A stretch of DNA of 37,121 nt from Amycolatopsis vastitatis (lineage in GTDB: Bacteria > Actinomycetota > Actinomycetes > Mycobacteriales > Pseudonocardiaceae). The notes below the pieces were generated by a model. That model searched no databases. It saw only the letters and a program-made list of their open reading frames with translations, and was not told the DNA's origin. Both the position numbers and the translations under genes were made by a program. Of this stretch, positions 7,924-16,088 are shown one piece after another; the stretch's first letter is position 1, and each line of letters begins with the position of its first letter. Where the stretch lies: NCBI RefSeq assembly GCF_002234595.1, contig NZ_NMUL01000088.1:1-37121 (forward strand), written 5' to 3'.

Positions 7924-8636
7924 CTCACCAGCACGATCGGCGAGTCACCGCAGCGCCGCAGGCCTGGTCCCGGCTCCGCGCCCGCCGACCACCAGGCCGG
8001 GACGTCGGCCTCGCGCACCAGCGAGCCCGTCGGCTGCCGGACGCTGTTGGACACGATCACCCGGCCCTGCGCGTTCAGCAACGCCGCTCCGCGCCCCAGC
8101 GACCGCAGCCGGGGACGGACCGCGCGTTCGAACTCGCGCACGTAGACGTCCGCGCCGACCACGCCCGCGAAGGAGCCGGAGCGAACCACCGGGATCGTGA
8201 ACGTCAGCGTGTACTCGTCGGTGCACAGGTAGTCCACGTACGGGCCGTTGATGTGCCGCCGCCCGGTGTCGCGCGGGACCGTGAACCACGACTGACGCGT
8301 GTAGTCCAGGAAGTTCTCGCTCGCCGGGTCGAGGCTGATGAACAGCTGCGACGGCGGTTCGCCGCCGGTGCGGGTCCACCACTCGAAGCCGAACTCCGAA
8401 TCGGTCAGCACGTGCGGGGCGCTGACGAAGCCCGCGCCGATGACCAGCCCGCCGAGGGCCTCGGTGACCTGCGGGCGGATGCGGTGCAGGGCGGCGGCGA
8501 CCGGGGCTTCGGCCAGTACCGACTCGGCCGCCGCCAGCACGGGCTTGAGCCGCTCGAAAACGCCTTCCACCAACGCGGAAACCTGCTCGACGACCTCGTC
8601 GCCGGCCAGCGTGCGGGTGTCGTTCACGGTGCTCAC
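7920..8636 (-). CDS. Soluble Cache-domain sensor protein
   Basis: A 238-residue protein resembling the dCache_1 ligand-binding domain found outside the membrane in chemoreceptors and kinases, but with no signal peptide and no transmembrane helix. A helical N-terminus (about 10-65) leads into the sensor fold. Residues Tyr112, Arg114, Trp117 and Phe118, then GPYVD (Tyr133, Asp135) and VVGAD (Asp163), echo the amino-acid or amine-binding motif of that family. The gene lies 24 bases downstream of the GntR regulator, so the two are probably co-transcribed. The GTG at 8636 lacks a ribosome site; a GTG at 8627 has GAGG eight bases upstream and may be the true start (235 residues). I infer that it senses an amine or GABA for the locus; there is no direct proof. 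Confidence 0.75.
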   Translation of the reverse strand: MSTVNDTRTLAGDEVVEQVSALVEGVFERLKPVLAAAESVLAEAPVAAALHRIRPQVTEALGGLVIGAGFVSAPHVLTDSEFGFEWWTRTGGEPPSQLFISLDPASENFLDYTRQSWFTVPRDTGRRHINGPYVDYLCTDEYTLTFTIPVVRSGSFAGVVGADVYVREFERAVRPRLRSLGRGAALLNAQGRVIVSNSVRQPTGSLVREADVPAWWSAGAEPGPGLRRCGDSPIVLVS

Positions 8637-8660
8637 CTCGATGCGCGGAGTAGCGGAAGC

Positions 8661-9395
8661 TTACGGCGTGAGCAAGCCGAGGTGCACGTCCGCGAGCCGG
8701 TCGAGCGCGCTCAGGATGTGCTCCTCGGTGAGCTTGCGGGCCAGGTCGCCGTCCGCGGAGGAAATCGCCGCGGTGATCGCCGCGTGCTCCTCGCACGAGT
8801 GGGCCGCCGGCCCGAGCGGCAGCCACAGCAGCCCGCCCAGCTCGCTCTGCAGGTGGACCTCTTCGTGCGTGAGCCGCGGAGACTGCGCGGCCGCCGCGAC
8901 CTCCAGGTGGAACTGCCGTTCCGCCCGCGTGAAGTCGATTCCCTGGGCGGTGCGGAGGTCGTCGGTCGCCAGCCGCAGCCGGGCGACGTCCTCGGGGGAG
9001 CTGCGTTCGGCGGCGAGCTTCGCGGCGGCCCCGGCGATCGCGAGGTAGTGGTCGCCGACGTCGCGCAGGTCCGACAGCGACACCTCCCGCAGCCGCGAGC
9101 GCCACGCGTCCGACGGCGGGTCGGCCGGCGCGCGCACGAAGCTGCCGCCGCTGCGGCCGCGCCGGGTTTCGACCAGGCCCTGCTGCCGCAGGGCCACGAG
9201 GGCCTCCCGGACCGTCACGGTCGAGACGCCGAACTGCGCGGCCAGGTCGGCCTCGCTGGGCAGCTGCTCCTGGTCGGCGAGCAGGCCGAGCGTGATGGCG
9301 TCGACCAGCCGCGCCGCCACCGCCTCCGCCCGCCCGACCTGGCCGAGCGGGGCGAACATGGCGGATCGCGCGCTGTGCGACATGCCCTTGCGCAT
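8661..9395 (-). CDS. GntR-family regulator, FadR/FCD type
   Basis: A 244-residue dimeric repressor or activator. The winged helix-turn-helix spans about residues 24-92 (LPSEADLAAQFGVSTVTVRE, then a GGSFV wing). A helical FCD-type effector domain follows, in which Asp, Glu and His residues would bind metal and a carboxylate ligand. The ATG at 9395 has GGAGG eight bases upstream and is preferred over an ATG at 9383. It diverges from the aminobutyraldehyde dehydrogenase and ABC transporter operon, with a clear palindrome in between (9456-9473), and lies upstream of the Cache protein. It is the likely local regulator of polyamine uptake; the effector is unknown. Confidence 0.88.
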   Translation of the reverse strand: MRKGMSHSARSAMFAPLGQVGRAEAVAARLVDAITLGLLADQEQLPSEADLAAQFGVSTVTVREALVALRQQGLVETRRGRSGGSFVRAPADPPSDAWRSRLREVSLSDLRDVGDHYLAIAGAAAKLAAERSSPEDVARLRLATDDLRTAQGIDFTRAERQFHLEVAAAAQSPRLTHEEVHLQSELGGLLWLPLGPAAHSCEEHAAITAAISSADGDLARKLTEEHILSALDRLADVHLGLLTP

Positions 9396-9445
9396 CGCGT
9401 GCCCCTCCGGCCGGTACCCGTTCGCACCAATCTTGCCCCATCCCC

Positions 9446-9474
9446 TTGTCCTATTACATATGGAGTCATATGTT
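9446..9474 (+). promoter_or_regulatory. Promoter of the polyamine operon with GntR operator palindrome
   Basis: TTGTCC (9446-9451) and TATGTT (9469-9474) are separated by 17 bases and form the best promoter in this intergenic region. ACATATGnnnnCATATGT (9456-9473), a perfect 7-4-7 inverted repeat, lies in the spacer and over the -10. A FadR-type dimer bound there would block polymerase. The predicted start is near 9481, and GAGGAG precedes the GTG at 9504. Confidence 0.6.
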
Positions 9475-9503
9475 TTAGCTCCCGTCAGCACCGAGGAGTA
9501 ACC

Positions 9504-10925
9504 GTGCACGAGCTGAAGCACTACGTCGGCGGCGCGTACGTCGAGTCCAAGTCGGGCCGGACGGCGGAGATCGCCGACCCGGTCACCGGACGCCCCTACT
9601 GCACCGCGCCGATCGCCGGGCCCGAAGACGTCGACAACGCCCTGCAGGTCGCCGCGACCGCGTTCGAGACCTGGCGCGCGACGACGCCCGCCCAGCGCCA
9701 GCTCGCACTGCTGAAGATCGCCGACGCCCTCGAAGCCCGCGCCGGGGACCTCGTCCGCACCGAGTCCGCGAACACCGGCAAGCCGATCGCGCTGACCATG
9801 GCCGAAGAGATCCCGATGGTCCTCGACCAGGTCCGCTTCTTCGCCGGGGCCGCGCGCGTGCTCGAAGGCCGCGCCGCGGGGGAGTACCTGGAAGGCCACA
9901 CGTCCTTCGTCCGCCGCGAGCCCGTCGGCGTCTGCGCGCAGGTCACGCCGTGGAACTACCCGCTGCTGATGGCCATCTGGAAGATCGCCCCCGCGCTCGC
10001 CGCCGGCAACACGGTCGTCCTCAAGCCGTCCGACACCACGCCCGCGTCGACGCTGCTGCTCGCCGAGATCGCCGGCGAGTTCCTGCCGCCGGGCGTGTTC
10101 AACGTGATCTGCGGCGACCGCGACACCGGCCGTGCCCTGGTGGAGCACGACATCCCGGCGATGGTGTCGATCACCGGCTCGGTCCGGGCGGGCATCGAGG
10201 TGGCGCGCAGTGCCGCGAACGACGTCAAGCGCGTGCACCTCGAACTCGGCGGCAAGGCGCCGGTCATCGTCTTCGGCGACGCCGACCTCGAAGCCGCGGC
10301 CGAGGCCATCGCCGTCGCGGGCTACTTCAACGCGGGCCAGGACTGCACCGCCGCCACCCGCGTGCTGGTCGCCGACGACGTGCACGACACCTTCGTGGCC
10401 GCCCTCACCCGCCAGGCCGAGACCACCAAGACCGGCAAGCCCGACGAAGAAGACGTCGCGTTCGGCCCGCTCAACAACGCAGCTCAGCTGGAGAAGGTCG
10501 CCGGGTTCGTCGACCGGCTGCCCGCGCACGCGACCGTCCACTGTGGAGGACACCGGGCCGGCGACGAAGGCTACTTCTATGAGGCCACCGTGGTCTCCGG
10601 CGTCCGCCAGGACGACGAGATCAGCCAGAACGAGATCTTCGGCCCGGTCATCACTGTCCAGCGCTTCTCCGGCGAAGCCGAGGCGCTGCAGGCCGCGAAC
10701 GCCGTGCAGTACGGTCTCGCGTCCTCGGTGTGGACCCGCGACCACCAGCGTGCGATGCGCGCCGCCGCGAAGCTCGACTTCGGCTGCGTCTGGATCAACA
10801 CCCACATCCCGCTGGTCGCCGAGATGCCGCACGGCGGCTTCAAGAAGTCCGGCTACGGCAAGGACCTCTCGCTCTACGGCCTCGAGGACTACACGCGCGT
10901 CAAGCACGTCATGAGCGCACTGTGA
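9504..10925 (+). CDS. Gamma-aminobutyraldehyde dehydrogenase (PatD/Prr-like)
   Basis: A 473-residue aldehyde dehydrogenase. Family residues are Asn151 (TPWNYP), Glu247 (LELGGK) and nucleophile Cys281 (GQDCTAAT). The overall look, with EMPHGGFKKSGYGKDLS at the C-terminus, is that of the betaine/aminobutyraldehyde dehydrogenase group. Being first in an operon with a polyamine ABC transporter favours oxidation of 4-aminobutanal, from putrescine, to GABA, which would feed gabT-gabD nearby. Betaine aldehyde or other omega-aminoaldehydes are alternatives. GTG at 9504 follows GAGGAG by a normal distance. The stop is nine bases before the transporter ATPase ATG. Regulation is probably by the divergent GntR protein. 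Confidence 0.87.
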   Translation: MHELKHYVGGAYVESKSGRTAEIADPVTGRPYCTAPIAGPEDVDNALQVAATAFETWRATTPAQRQLALLKIADALEARAGDLVRTESANTGKPIALTMAEEIPMVLDQVRFFAGAARVLEGRAAGEYLEGHTSFVRREPVGVCAQVTPWNYPLLMAIWKIAPALAAGNTVVLKPSDTTPASTLLLAEIAGEFLPPGVFNVICGDRDTGRALVEHDIPAMVSITGSVRAGIEVARSAANDVKRVHLELGGKAPVIVFGDADLEAAAEAIAVAGYFNAGQDCTAATRVLVADDVHDTFVAALTRQAETTKTGKPDEEDVAFGPLNNAAQLEKVAGFVDRLPAHATVHCGGHRAGDEGYFYEATVVSGVRQDDEISQNEIFGPVITVQRFSGEAEALQAANAVQYGLASSVWTRDHQRAMRAAAKLDFGCVWINTHIPLVAEMPHGGFKKSGYGKDLSLYGLEDYTRVKHVMSAL

Positions 10926-10933
10926 GGCTGGCG

Positions 10934-11995
10934 ATGCCGAACCAAGCACCGTCTGCCACCCGGGACGAGCCTGAGGCGGCCACCGGGCAACGGCCCGCGA
11001 TCCGGCTTTCCGGGCTGCGCAAGCACTTCGGCGACGTCCACGCGGTCGACGGCGTCGACCTCGACATCCCGCCCGGCGAGTTCTTCTCGATGCTCGGCCC
11101 GTCCGGTTCCGGCAAGACGACCGTGCTGCGCCTGATCGCCGGCTTCGAGCTGCCGACCGAGGGCACGATCGAGCTGGACGGCCGGGACGTCAGCCGCCTC
11201 GCGCCGTTCGAGCGGGACGTCAACACGGTGTTCCAGGACTACGCGCTGTTCCCGCACATGAACGTGATGCAGAACGTCGAGTACGGCCTGCGCGTCAAGC
11301 GCGTCCCGAAGCAGCAACGCCGGGAGCGCGCGCTCGAGGCGTTGAAGACCGTGCGGCTGGAGGACTACGGGTCGCGCAAACCCGCGCAGCTCTCCGGTGG
11401 CCAGCGCCAGCGCGTCGCCCTCGCCCGCGCGCTGGTGAACCGGCCCAAGGTGCTGCTGCTCGACGAACCCCTCGGCGCGCTCGACCTCAAGCTGCGGCAG
11501 GCGATGCAGCTCGAGCTCAAGCAGATCCAGCGCGACGTCGGCATCACGTTCGTCTTCGTCACCCACGACCAGGACGAGGCGCTCACCATGAGCGACCGGA
11601 TCGCGGTGTTCAACGACGGCAGGATCGAGCAGGTCGGGCCGCCCGAAGAGGTCTACGAGCGGCCCGCCAGCGCGTTCGTCGCCGGGTTCGTCGGGACGTC
11701 GAACCTGCTGGGCGGCCGCGGCGCCGAGTCCGTCATCGGCAGGCCGGGGCTGTTCAGCATCCGGCCGGAGAAGATCCGCATCGACGGCCAGCTGTCGGAA
11801 CCCGCCGCGGCCGGGGAGACCAGCGCGACGGGCACGGTCACCGACGTCGTCTACGCCGGAGCCACCGTGCGGTACTCGGTCGCCCTCGACGCGGGTGGCC
11901 GGCTTTCGGTCGTCCGGCAGAACACCGACGGCGTTTTCGCGGACGGGCGTGTCCGGCTCAGCTGGCGGAACGAACACAGCTTCCAGGTCCAGTAG
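10934..11995 (+). CDS. potA: Polyamine-type ABC transporter ATP-binding protein
   Basis: A 353-residue ATPase that powers uptake. Walker A GPSGSGKTT (55-63), Q-loop Gln101, signature LSGGQ (153-157), Walker B LLLDEP (174-179) and the switch His in FVTHDQDEA are all intact. A C-terminal TOBE-like region starts near residue 285, typical of PotA and CysA-like importers. The ATG at 10934 is used; an in-frame GTG at 10922 overlaps the stop of the upstream dehydrogenase and would add four residues, so coupling is possible. It belongs to a five-gene operon with binding protein and two permeases. Spermidine or putrescine specificity is inferred from the neighbours. Confidence 0.9.
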   Translation: MPNQAPSATRDEPEAATGQRPAIRLSGLRKHFGDVHAVDGVDLDIPPGEFFSMLGPSGSGKTTVLRLIAGFELPTEGTIELDGRDVSRLAPFERDVNTVFQDYALFPHMNVMQNVEYGLRVKRVPKQQRRERALEALKTVRLEDYGSRKPAQLSGGQRQRVALARALVNRPKVLLLDEPLGALDLKLRQAMQLELKQIQRDVGITFVFVTHDQDEALTMSDRIAVFNDGRIEQVGPPEEVYERPASAFVAGFVGTSNLLGGRGAESVIGRPGLFSIRPEKIRIDGQLSEPAAAGETSATGTVTDVVYAGATVRYSVALDAGGRLSVVRQNTDGVFADGRVRLSWRNEHSFQVQ

Positions 11996-12012
11996 ACCTC
12001 GAAAGGGTTGCC

Positions 12013-13215
12013 ATGAAGAACAGGAAGACGCGGCTGGCCGGGATCTTCGGCGCGAGCCTGCTGTTGGCTGCATGTGGCACGTCGGGCTCCAACTCGTCCG
12101 CGCCGCCGGGCGCGCAAGGGTTCACGCCGCCGAAGCTGGAGGCGCTGAAGGCGCTCGGCCAGCCGGAGGGCCAGCTGAACGTCCTGGCCTGGCCGGGGTA
12201 CGCGGAGAACGGCTCGAACGACCCGAAGGTCAACTGGGTGACGCCGTTCGAGCAGCAGACCGGCTGCAAGGTGAACGTCAAGCCGTTCGGCACCTCCGAC
12301 GAGGCGGTGACCCTGATGAAGACCGGGCAGTACGACGTCGTGTCGGCATCGGGCGACGCGTCGCTTCGGCTCGTCGCGTCCGGGGACGCGGAGCCGGTGA
12401 ACACCGACCTCGTGCGGAACTACAACGACGTCCAGCCGTTCCTGAAGAACAAGCCGTGGAACAGCGTCGGCGGCGTCTCCTACGGCATCCCGCACGGCTG
12501 GGGCGCGAACCTGCTGACCTGGCGCACCGACAAGGTGACACCCGCGCCGGGCTCGTGGTCGGTGATGTTCGACGCGAACTCGCCGTACAAGGGCAAGGTG
12601 ATCGCCTACGACTCGCCGATCTACATCGCCGACGCCGCGCTGTACCTCCAGGCGCACCAGCCCGACCTGGGCATCAAGAACCCGTACGCGCTCGACGACA
12701 AGCAGTTCACCGCGGCGGTGAACCTGCTCAAGCAGCAGCGGCCGCTGGTGTCCGAGTACTGGTCGGACTACCTCAAGGAGTCCCAGGCGCTCAAGAACGG
12801 CGACGCGCTGGTCGGCACCGCCTGGCAGGTCACCGTCAACCTCACCAAGGGCGAAGGCGCGCCGCTGGAGGCGGCCGTGCCGAGCGAAGGCGCCACCGGG
12901 TGGTCGGACACCTGGATGGTCGCGGCCAAGTCGCCGCACAAGACGTGCGCCTACAAGTGGCTCGACTACATCATCAGCCCGAAGGCCAACGCCCAGGTCG
13001 CCGAGTACTTCGGCGAAGCGCCGGCGAACGCGAAGGCGTGCGCGGAGATGACGGACAAGACCCTCTGCGACACCTACCACGCCAACGACGCGGCGTACGC
13101 GGCGAAGATCGCGTACTGGACCACGCCGATCCCGCAGTGCCTCGACGGCCGCACGGACGTCAAGTGCAAGGACTACGGCGAGTGGACCCGCGCCTGGACC
13201 GAGATCAAGGGCTGA
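12013..13215 (+). CDS. potD: Polyamine-type ABC transporter substrate-binding lipoprotein
   Basis: A 400-residue extracytoplasmic solute-binding protein. A short signal peptide ends in a lipobox (LLAAC, Cys21), so it is anchored in the membrane. NVLAWPGYAENG near residues 60-71 is the start of the first lobe as in PotD/PotF proteins, where aromatic residues and acids hold the amine. An extra C-terminal segment contains Cys residues (around 340-390) that could form disulfides. The gene starts 18 bases after the ATPase gene. The order dehydrogenase, ATPase, binding protein, permeases supports putrescine, spermidine or a similar cation as substrate; exact ligand not determined. Confidence 0.9.
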   Translation: MKNRKTRLAGIFGASLLLAACGTSGSNSSAPPGAQGFTPPKLEALKALGQPEGQLNVLAWPGYAENGSNDPKVNWVTPFEQQTGCKVNVKPFGTSDEAVTLMKTGQYDVVSASGDASLRLVASGDAEPVNTDLVRNYNDVQPFLKNKPWNSVGGVSYGIPHGWGANLLTWRTDKVTPAPGSWSVMFDANSPYKGKVIAYDSPIYIADAALYLQAHQPDLGIKNPYALDDKQFTAAVNLLKQQRPLVSEYWSDYLKESQALKNGDALVGTAWQVTVNLTKGEGAPLEAAVPSEGATGWSDTWMVAAKSPHKTCAYKWLDYIISPKANAQVAEYFGEAPANAKACAEMTDKTLCDTYHANDAAYAAKIAYWTTPIPQCLDGRTDVKCKDYGEWTRAWTEIKG

Positions 13216-13216
13216 C

Positions 13217-14056
13217 ATGACCGCCGTTTCGGCCTTCTTCTACCGGAAACCCCGGCTGCGCCTGGGTTTCCTGCTGTCGGCGCCGCTGCTCTGGCTCGGC
13301 CTGGCCTACTTGGGCGCACTCGCCGCGCTGTTCGTCACGGCGTTCTGGCACACCGACACGTTCACCGGCCAGGTCGTCGTCGACTGGTCGCTGGACAACT
13401 TCAGGACGCTGTTCACCGACGCCGTCTACCGCACGATCACCTTCCGCACGGTCGGGATCGCGGCCCTGGTCACGGTGATCGACGCGGTCATCGCGTTCCC
13501 GATGGCCTTCGCGATGGCCAAGCTCGCTTCGCCCCGGGCGCAGCGGATTCTGGTGATCGCGGTGATGACCCCGCTGTGGGCGAGCTACCTGGTGAAGGCG
13601 TACGCGTGGCGGTCGATGCTGTCCGGCAACGGCGCCCTGAGCTGGCTTTCCCCCGGTTACGGCGTCACGGCGACGATCATCACGCTGTCCTACCTCTGGC
13701 TGCCGTACATGATCCTGCCGATCTACGCGGGCCTCGACCGGTTGCCGGACTCGCTGGTGGACGCGTCGGGCGACCTCGGCGCGCGCTCGTTCCGGACGTT
13801 CCGCTCGGTGATCCTGCCGCTGACGTTCCCGGCGATCGTGGCGGGCTCGATCTTCACGTTCTCGCTGTCCCTGGGCGACTACATCGCGGTGAAGATCGTC
13901 GGCGGCACTTCGCAGATGCTCGGCAACGTCGTCTACGACAACATCGGCGCGGCGAACAACCTGCCGTTCGCGGCGACGGTGGCGACCGTGCCGGTCGTGA
14001 TCATGCTGGCCTACCTGGCCGCGGTGCGCCGCACCGGCGCGCTGGACAACCTCTAG
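13217..14056 (+). CDS. potB: ABC transporter permease, PotB-like
   Basis: A 279-residue inner-membrane permease with six likely transmembrane helices, the first at about residues 19-45 following a short positively charged N-terminus. The cytoplasmic coupling loop DASGDLGARSFRTF near 187-200 is the EAA-type motif that docks on the ATPase. The ATG is one base after the stop of the binding-protein gene, so translation is probably coupled. It should pair with the permease encoded at 14066. Confidence 0.9.
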   Translation: MTAVSAFFYRKPRLRLGFLLSAPLLWLGLAYLGALAALFVTAFWHTDTFTGQVVVDWSLDNFRTLFTDAVYRTITFRTVGIAALVTVIDAVIAFPMAFAMAKLASPRAQRILVIAVMTPLWASYLVKAYAWRSMLSGNGALSWLSPGYGVTATIITLSYLWLPYMILPIYAGLDRLPDSLVDASGDLGARSFRTFRSVILPLTFPAIVAGSIFTFSLSLGDYIAVKIVGGTSQMLGNVVYDNIGAANNLPFAATVATVPVVIMLAYLAAVRRTGALDNL

Positions 14057-14065
14057 GAGGGTCTC

Positions 14066-14857
14066 ATGCGCACGCTGCTGTGGACGGCGCTGGGGCTCGG
14101 CCTGGCGGTGATCTACTTCCCGCTGGTGGTGGTGCTGCTCAACTCCGTCAACGCGGACACGACGTTCGGCTGGCCGCCGTCCCGGCTCACCTTCGAATGG
14201 TGGAGCCGGGCGGCGTCCAACGAAGGCGCGCTGCACGCGCTCCGGACGAGCGTGGAGGCGGGCCTGGCGGCGACGGCGATCGCGCTGGTGCTCGGCACGA
14301 TGGCGGCGTTCGCGCTGCAGCGCTACCGGTTCTTCGGCCGCAACCCGGTGTCGCTGCTGATCATCCTGCCGATCGCGCTGCCAGGGATCGTCACCGGCAT
14401 CGCGCTGAACAACGCGTTCCGGACCATCCTGGGCATCGACCTCGGCCTGCTGACGGCGATCATCGCGCACGCGACGTTCTGCATCGTGGTGGTGTTCAAC
14501 AACGTCGTCGCGCGGCTGCGGCGGATGGGCGGCAACCTCGAGGAGGCGTCGATGGACCTCGGCGCGACCGGTCTCACGACGTTCCGGCTGGTGACGTTCC
14601 CGATGCTGCGTTCGGCGTTGCTGGCGGGCGGGCTGCTGGCGTTCGCGCTGTCGTTCGACGAGATCATCGTGACGACGTTCACCCTGGGCACGGGCATGGA
14701 GACGCTGCCGATCTGGATCTACGACAACCTGTTCCGGCCCAACCAGGCCCCGATCGTCAACGTCGTGGCGGCGGTGCTGATCGTGGTGTCGACGGTCCCG
14801 GTGTACCTGGCGCAGCGGCTGTCCGGCGGTGACACGGCCTCCGGTGGACGGCTCTAG
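14066..14857 (+). CDS. potC: ABC transporter permease, PotC-like
   Basis: A 263-residue permease with about six membrane helices and the coupling motif EASMDLGATGLTTF near 162-175. A GGAGG ribosome site overlapping the end of the previous gene precedes the ATG at 14066. It is the last gene of the operon. Its TAG shares the four bases CTAG (14854-14857) with the stop of the convergent prolyl aminopeptidase gene, leaving no room for a separate terminator. Confidence 0.9.
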   Translation: MRTLLWTALGLGLAVIYFPLVVVLLNSVNADTTFGWPPSRLTFEWWSRAASNEGALHALRTSVEAGLAATAIALVLGTMAAFALQRYRFFGRNPVSLLIILPIALPGIVTGIALNNAFRTILGIDLGLLTAIIAHATFCIVVVFNNVVARLRRMGGNLEEASMDLGATGLTTFRLVTFPMLRSALLAGGLLAFALSFDEIIVTTFTLGTGMETLPIWIYDNLFRPNQAPIVNVVAAVLIVVSTVPVYLAQRLSGGDTASGGRL

Positions 14858-15798
14858 CCGCGGAACGAATCCGTCGCCGCGCGGAGGGCGGCGAGCACGC
14901 CCGGGTCGGTCACCGCGTGCCCGGCGCCTTCGAGCAGGTTCAGCTCCGAACCGGGCCACGCCTGGTGCAGTTCGTACGCCGTGATCGGCGGGCACACGGC
15001 GTCGTAGCGGCCCTGCACGATGACGCCGGGAATCCCCGCGAGCTTGCCCGCGTCGCGGATCAGCTGGCCCTCGTCGAGCCACGCGCCGTGGCTGAAGTAG
15101 TGGACGGCGAGCCGCGCGAAGGTCAGCGCGAACGCCGGTTCGGCGTACTGGCGGACGAAGGACTCCTGGGGCCGCACGGAAACCGTCGCGCCTTCCCAGA
15201 CGCTCCACGCGACCGCGGCGCGGTGCCGGATCTCCTCGGACGGGTCGTCGAGCAGCTCGCGGTAGCCGGCGAGGGGGTCGTCCCGGCGCTCCGGCGGGAT
15301 CGGCGCGAGGAAGGCTTCCCACTCGCGCGGGAAGAGGTTCGCGGCGCCGCCGCGGTAGATCCAGTCCAGCTCGCCGCGCCGCACGGTGAACACGCCCCGC
15401 AGGATGATCTCGCTGACCCGCGAGGGGTGCGTCTGGGCGTAGGCGAGGGCCAGCGTCGCGCCCCACGACCCGCCGAAGAGCTGCCAGCGCTCGATGCCGA
15501 GCTGCTCGCGCAGGACCTCCATGTCCGAGACCAGGTGCCACAGCGTGTTGGCGGTGAGGTCGCCCGCGTCGGGCGTCGACTGGCCCGAGCCGCGCTGGTC
15601 GAACAGGACGATCCGGTAGACGCTCGCGTCGAAGTGCCGCCGCGCCATCGGCGCGATCCCGCTGCCGGGACCGCCGTGCAGCACCACGACCGGCTTCCCG
15701 GCCGGGTTGCCCGCCTCCTGGCACCGGATCCGGTGCCCGTCCCCGACGTCCAGGAACCCTTCGGCACGCGGGGCGATCGGCGGGTAGAGCTCGTCCAT
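14854..15798 (-). CDS. pip: Prolyl aminopeptidase (proline iminopeptidase)
   Basis: A 314-residue alpha/beta hydrolase of peptidase family S33 that releases N-terminal proline from peptides. HGGPG (41-45) forms the oxyanion region, DQRGSGQS (67-74) is the family signature, and the nucleophile elbow GGSWG contains Ser111. The catalytic Asp and His are in GRYDAVCPP and GAGHAV near the C-terminus. No signal peptide, so cytosolic. ATG at 15798 gives the standard family length; no good Shine-Dalgarno is visible close to it. Upstream on the same strand are a hairpin, a small proline-rich ORF and a strong promoter, an arrangement that suggests leader-based control. Confidence 0.93.
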   Translation of the reverse strand: MDELYPPIAPRAEGFLDVGDGHRIRCQEAGNPAGKPVVVLHGGPGSGIAPMARRHFDASVYRIVLFDQRGSGQSTPDAGDLTANTLWHLVSDMEVLREQLGIERWQLFGGSWGATLALAYAQTHPSRVSEIILRGVFTVRRGELDWIYRGGAANLFPREWEAFLAPIPPERRDDPLAGYRELLDDPSEEIRHRAAVAWSVWEGATVSVRPQESFVRQYAEPAFALTFARLAVHYFSHGAWLDEGQLIRDAGKLAGIPGVIVQGRYDAVCPPITAYELHQAWPGSELNLLEGAGHAVTDPGVLAALRAATDSFRG

Positions 15799-15876
15799 GC
15801 CGCCACTTTGCCGGAGGAACCCGGCCGCCGTCCCGACGCCCCGCCGCCGAGCGCCGGGACGGCGACCAGGAAAGGT

Positions 15877-15913
15877 GGGAGCCCGCCCCCGCCGCCGGGC
15901 TGAGCGGGCTCCC
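15877..15913 (-). terminator. Hairpin between the leader ORF and pip (possible attenuator)
   Basis: GGGAGCCCGC (15877-15886) and GCGGGCTCCC (15904-15913) form a perfect 10-bp stem with a 17-base loop. On the minus strand it lies 12 bases after the stop of the small ORF and about 78 bases before the pip start. Only a short TTT follows it in that direction, so it is a weak intrinsic terminator or a pause and attenuation structure. Confidence 0.55.
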
Positions 15914-15925
15914 AGTCCGTGGGCG

Positions 15926-16006
15926 TCAGCCGCCCGGGTGGAGTGGAAGGCTCGGAGACGCGACGCCGTCGGGGTGGTCACGACGGCCGGCAGTCCGCAC
16001 ACGCAT
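15926..16006 (-). CDS. Candidate 26-residue leader peptide upstream of pip
   Basis: Starts at an ATG (16006) with AGGAGG six bases upstream, one of the best ribosome sites in the window, and reads MRVRTAGRRDHPDGVASPSL, then PLHPGG. Four of the last 15 residues are proline. An in-frame ATG at 16012 would add two residues but sits against the ribosome site. It lies about 46 bases after a predicted transcription start and just before a 10-bp hairpin that precedes the prolyl aminopeptidase gene. A faint RR...D..VAS pattern recalls the short leader peptides found before sulfur genes in actinobacteria, but there is no cysteine. Expression and function are unproven. Confidence 0.4.
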   Translation of the reverse strand: MRVRTAGRRDHPDGVASPSLPLHPGG

Positions 16007-16058
16007 TCCCATCCTCCTCGTCGAGGTTCGAGTCTTCGTCGTGGCGGCGACGGGCTAA

Positions 16059-16088
16059 ACGCTAAGCCACAAGCCGAATGTCAGTCAA
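16059..16088 (-). promoter_or_regulatory. Leftward promoter for leader ORF and pip
   Basis: On the minus strand TTGACT (16088-16083) and TAGCGT (16064-16059) are 18 bases apart, close to the housekeeping sigma consensus. The predicted start near 16052 gives a 46-base leader before the small ORF at 16006. The block is AT-richer than its surroundings. Confidence 0.6.

Noticed and set aside
7236..9503. Plus-strand open frame leading into the aminobutyraldehyde dehydrogenase as one giant protein
   Set aside because: It crosses PucR, Cache and GntR genes in other frames; the dehydrogenase has its own GTG with GAGGAG and a promoter.
15840..16002. N-terminal extension of the prolyl aminopeptidase in frame with pip
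   Set aside because: The extension is low-complexity, passes through the hairpin, and the family length is met from the ATG at 15798.
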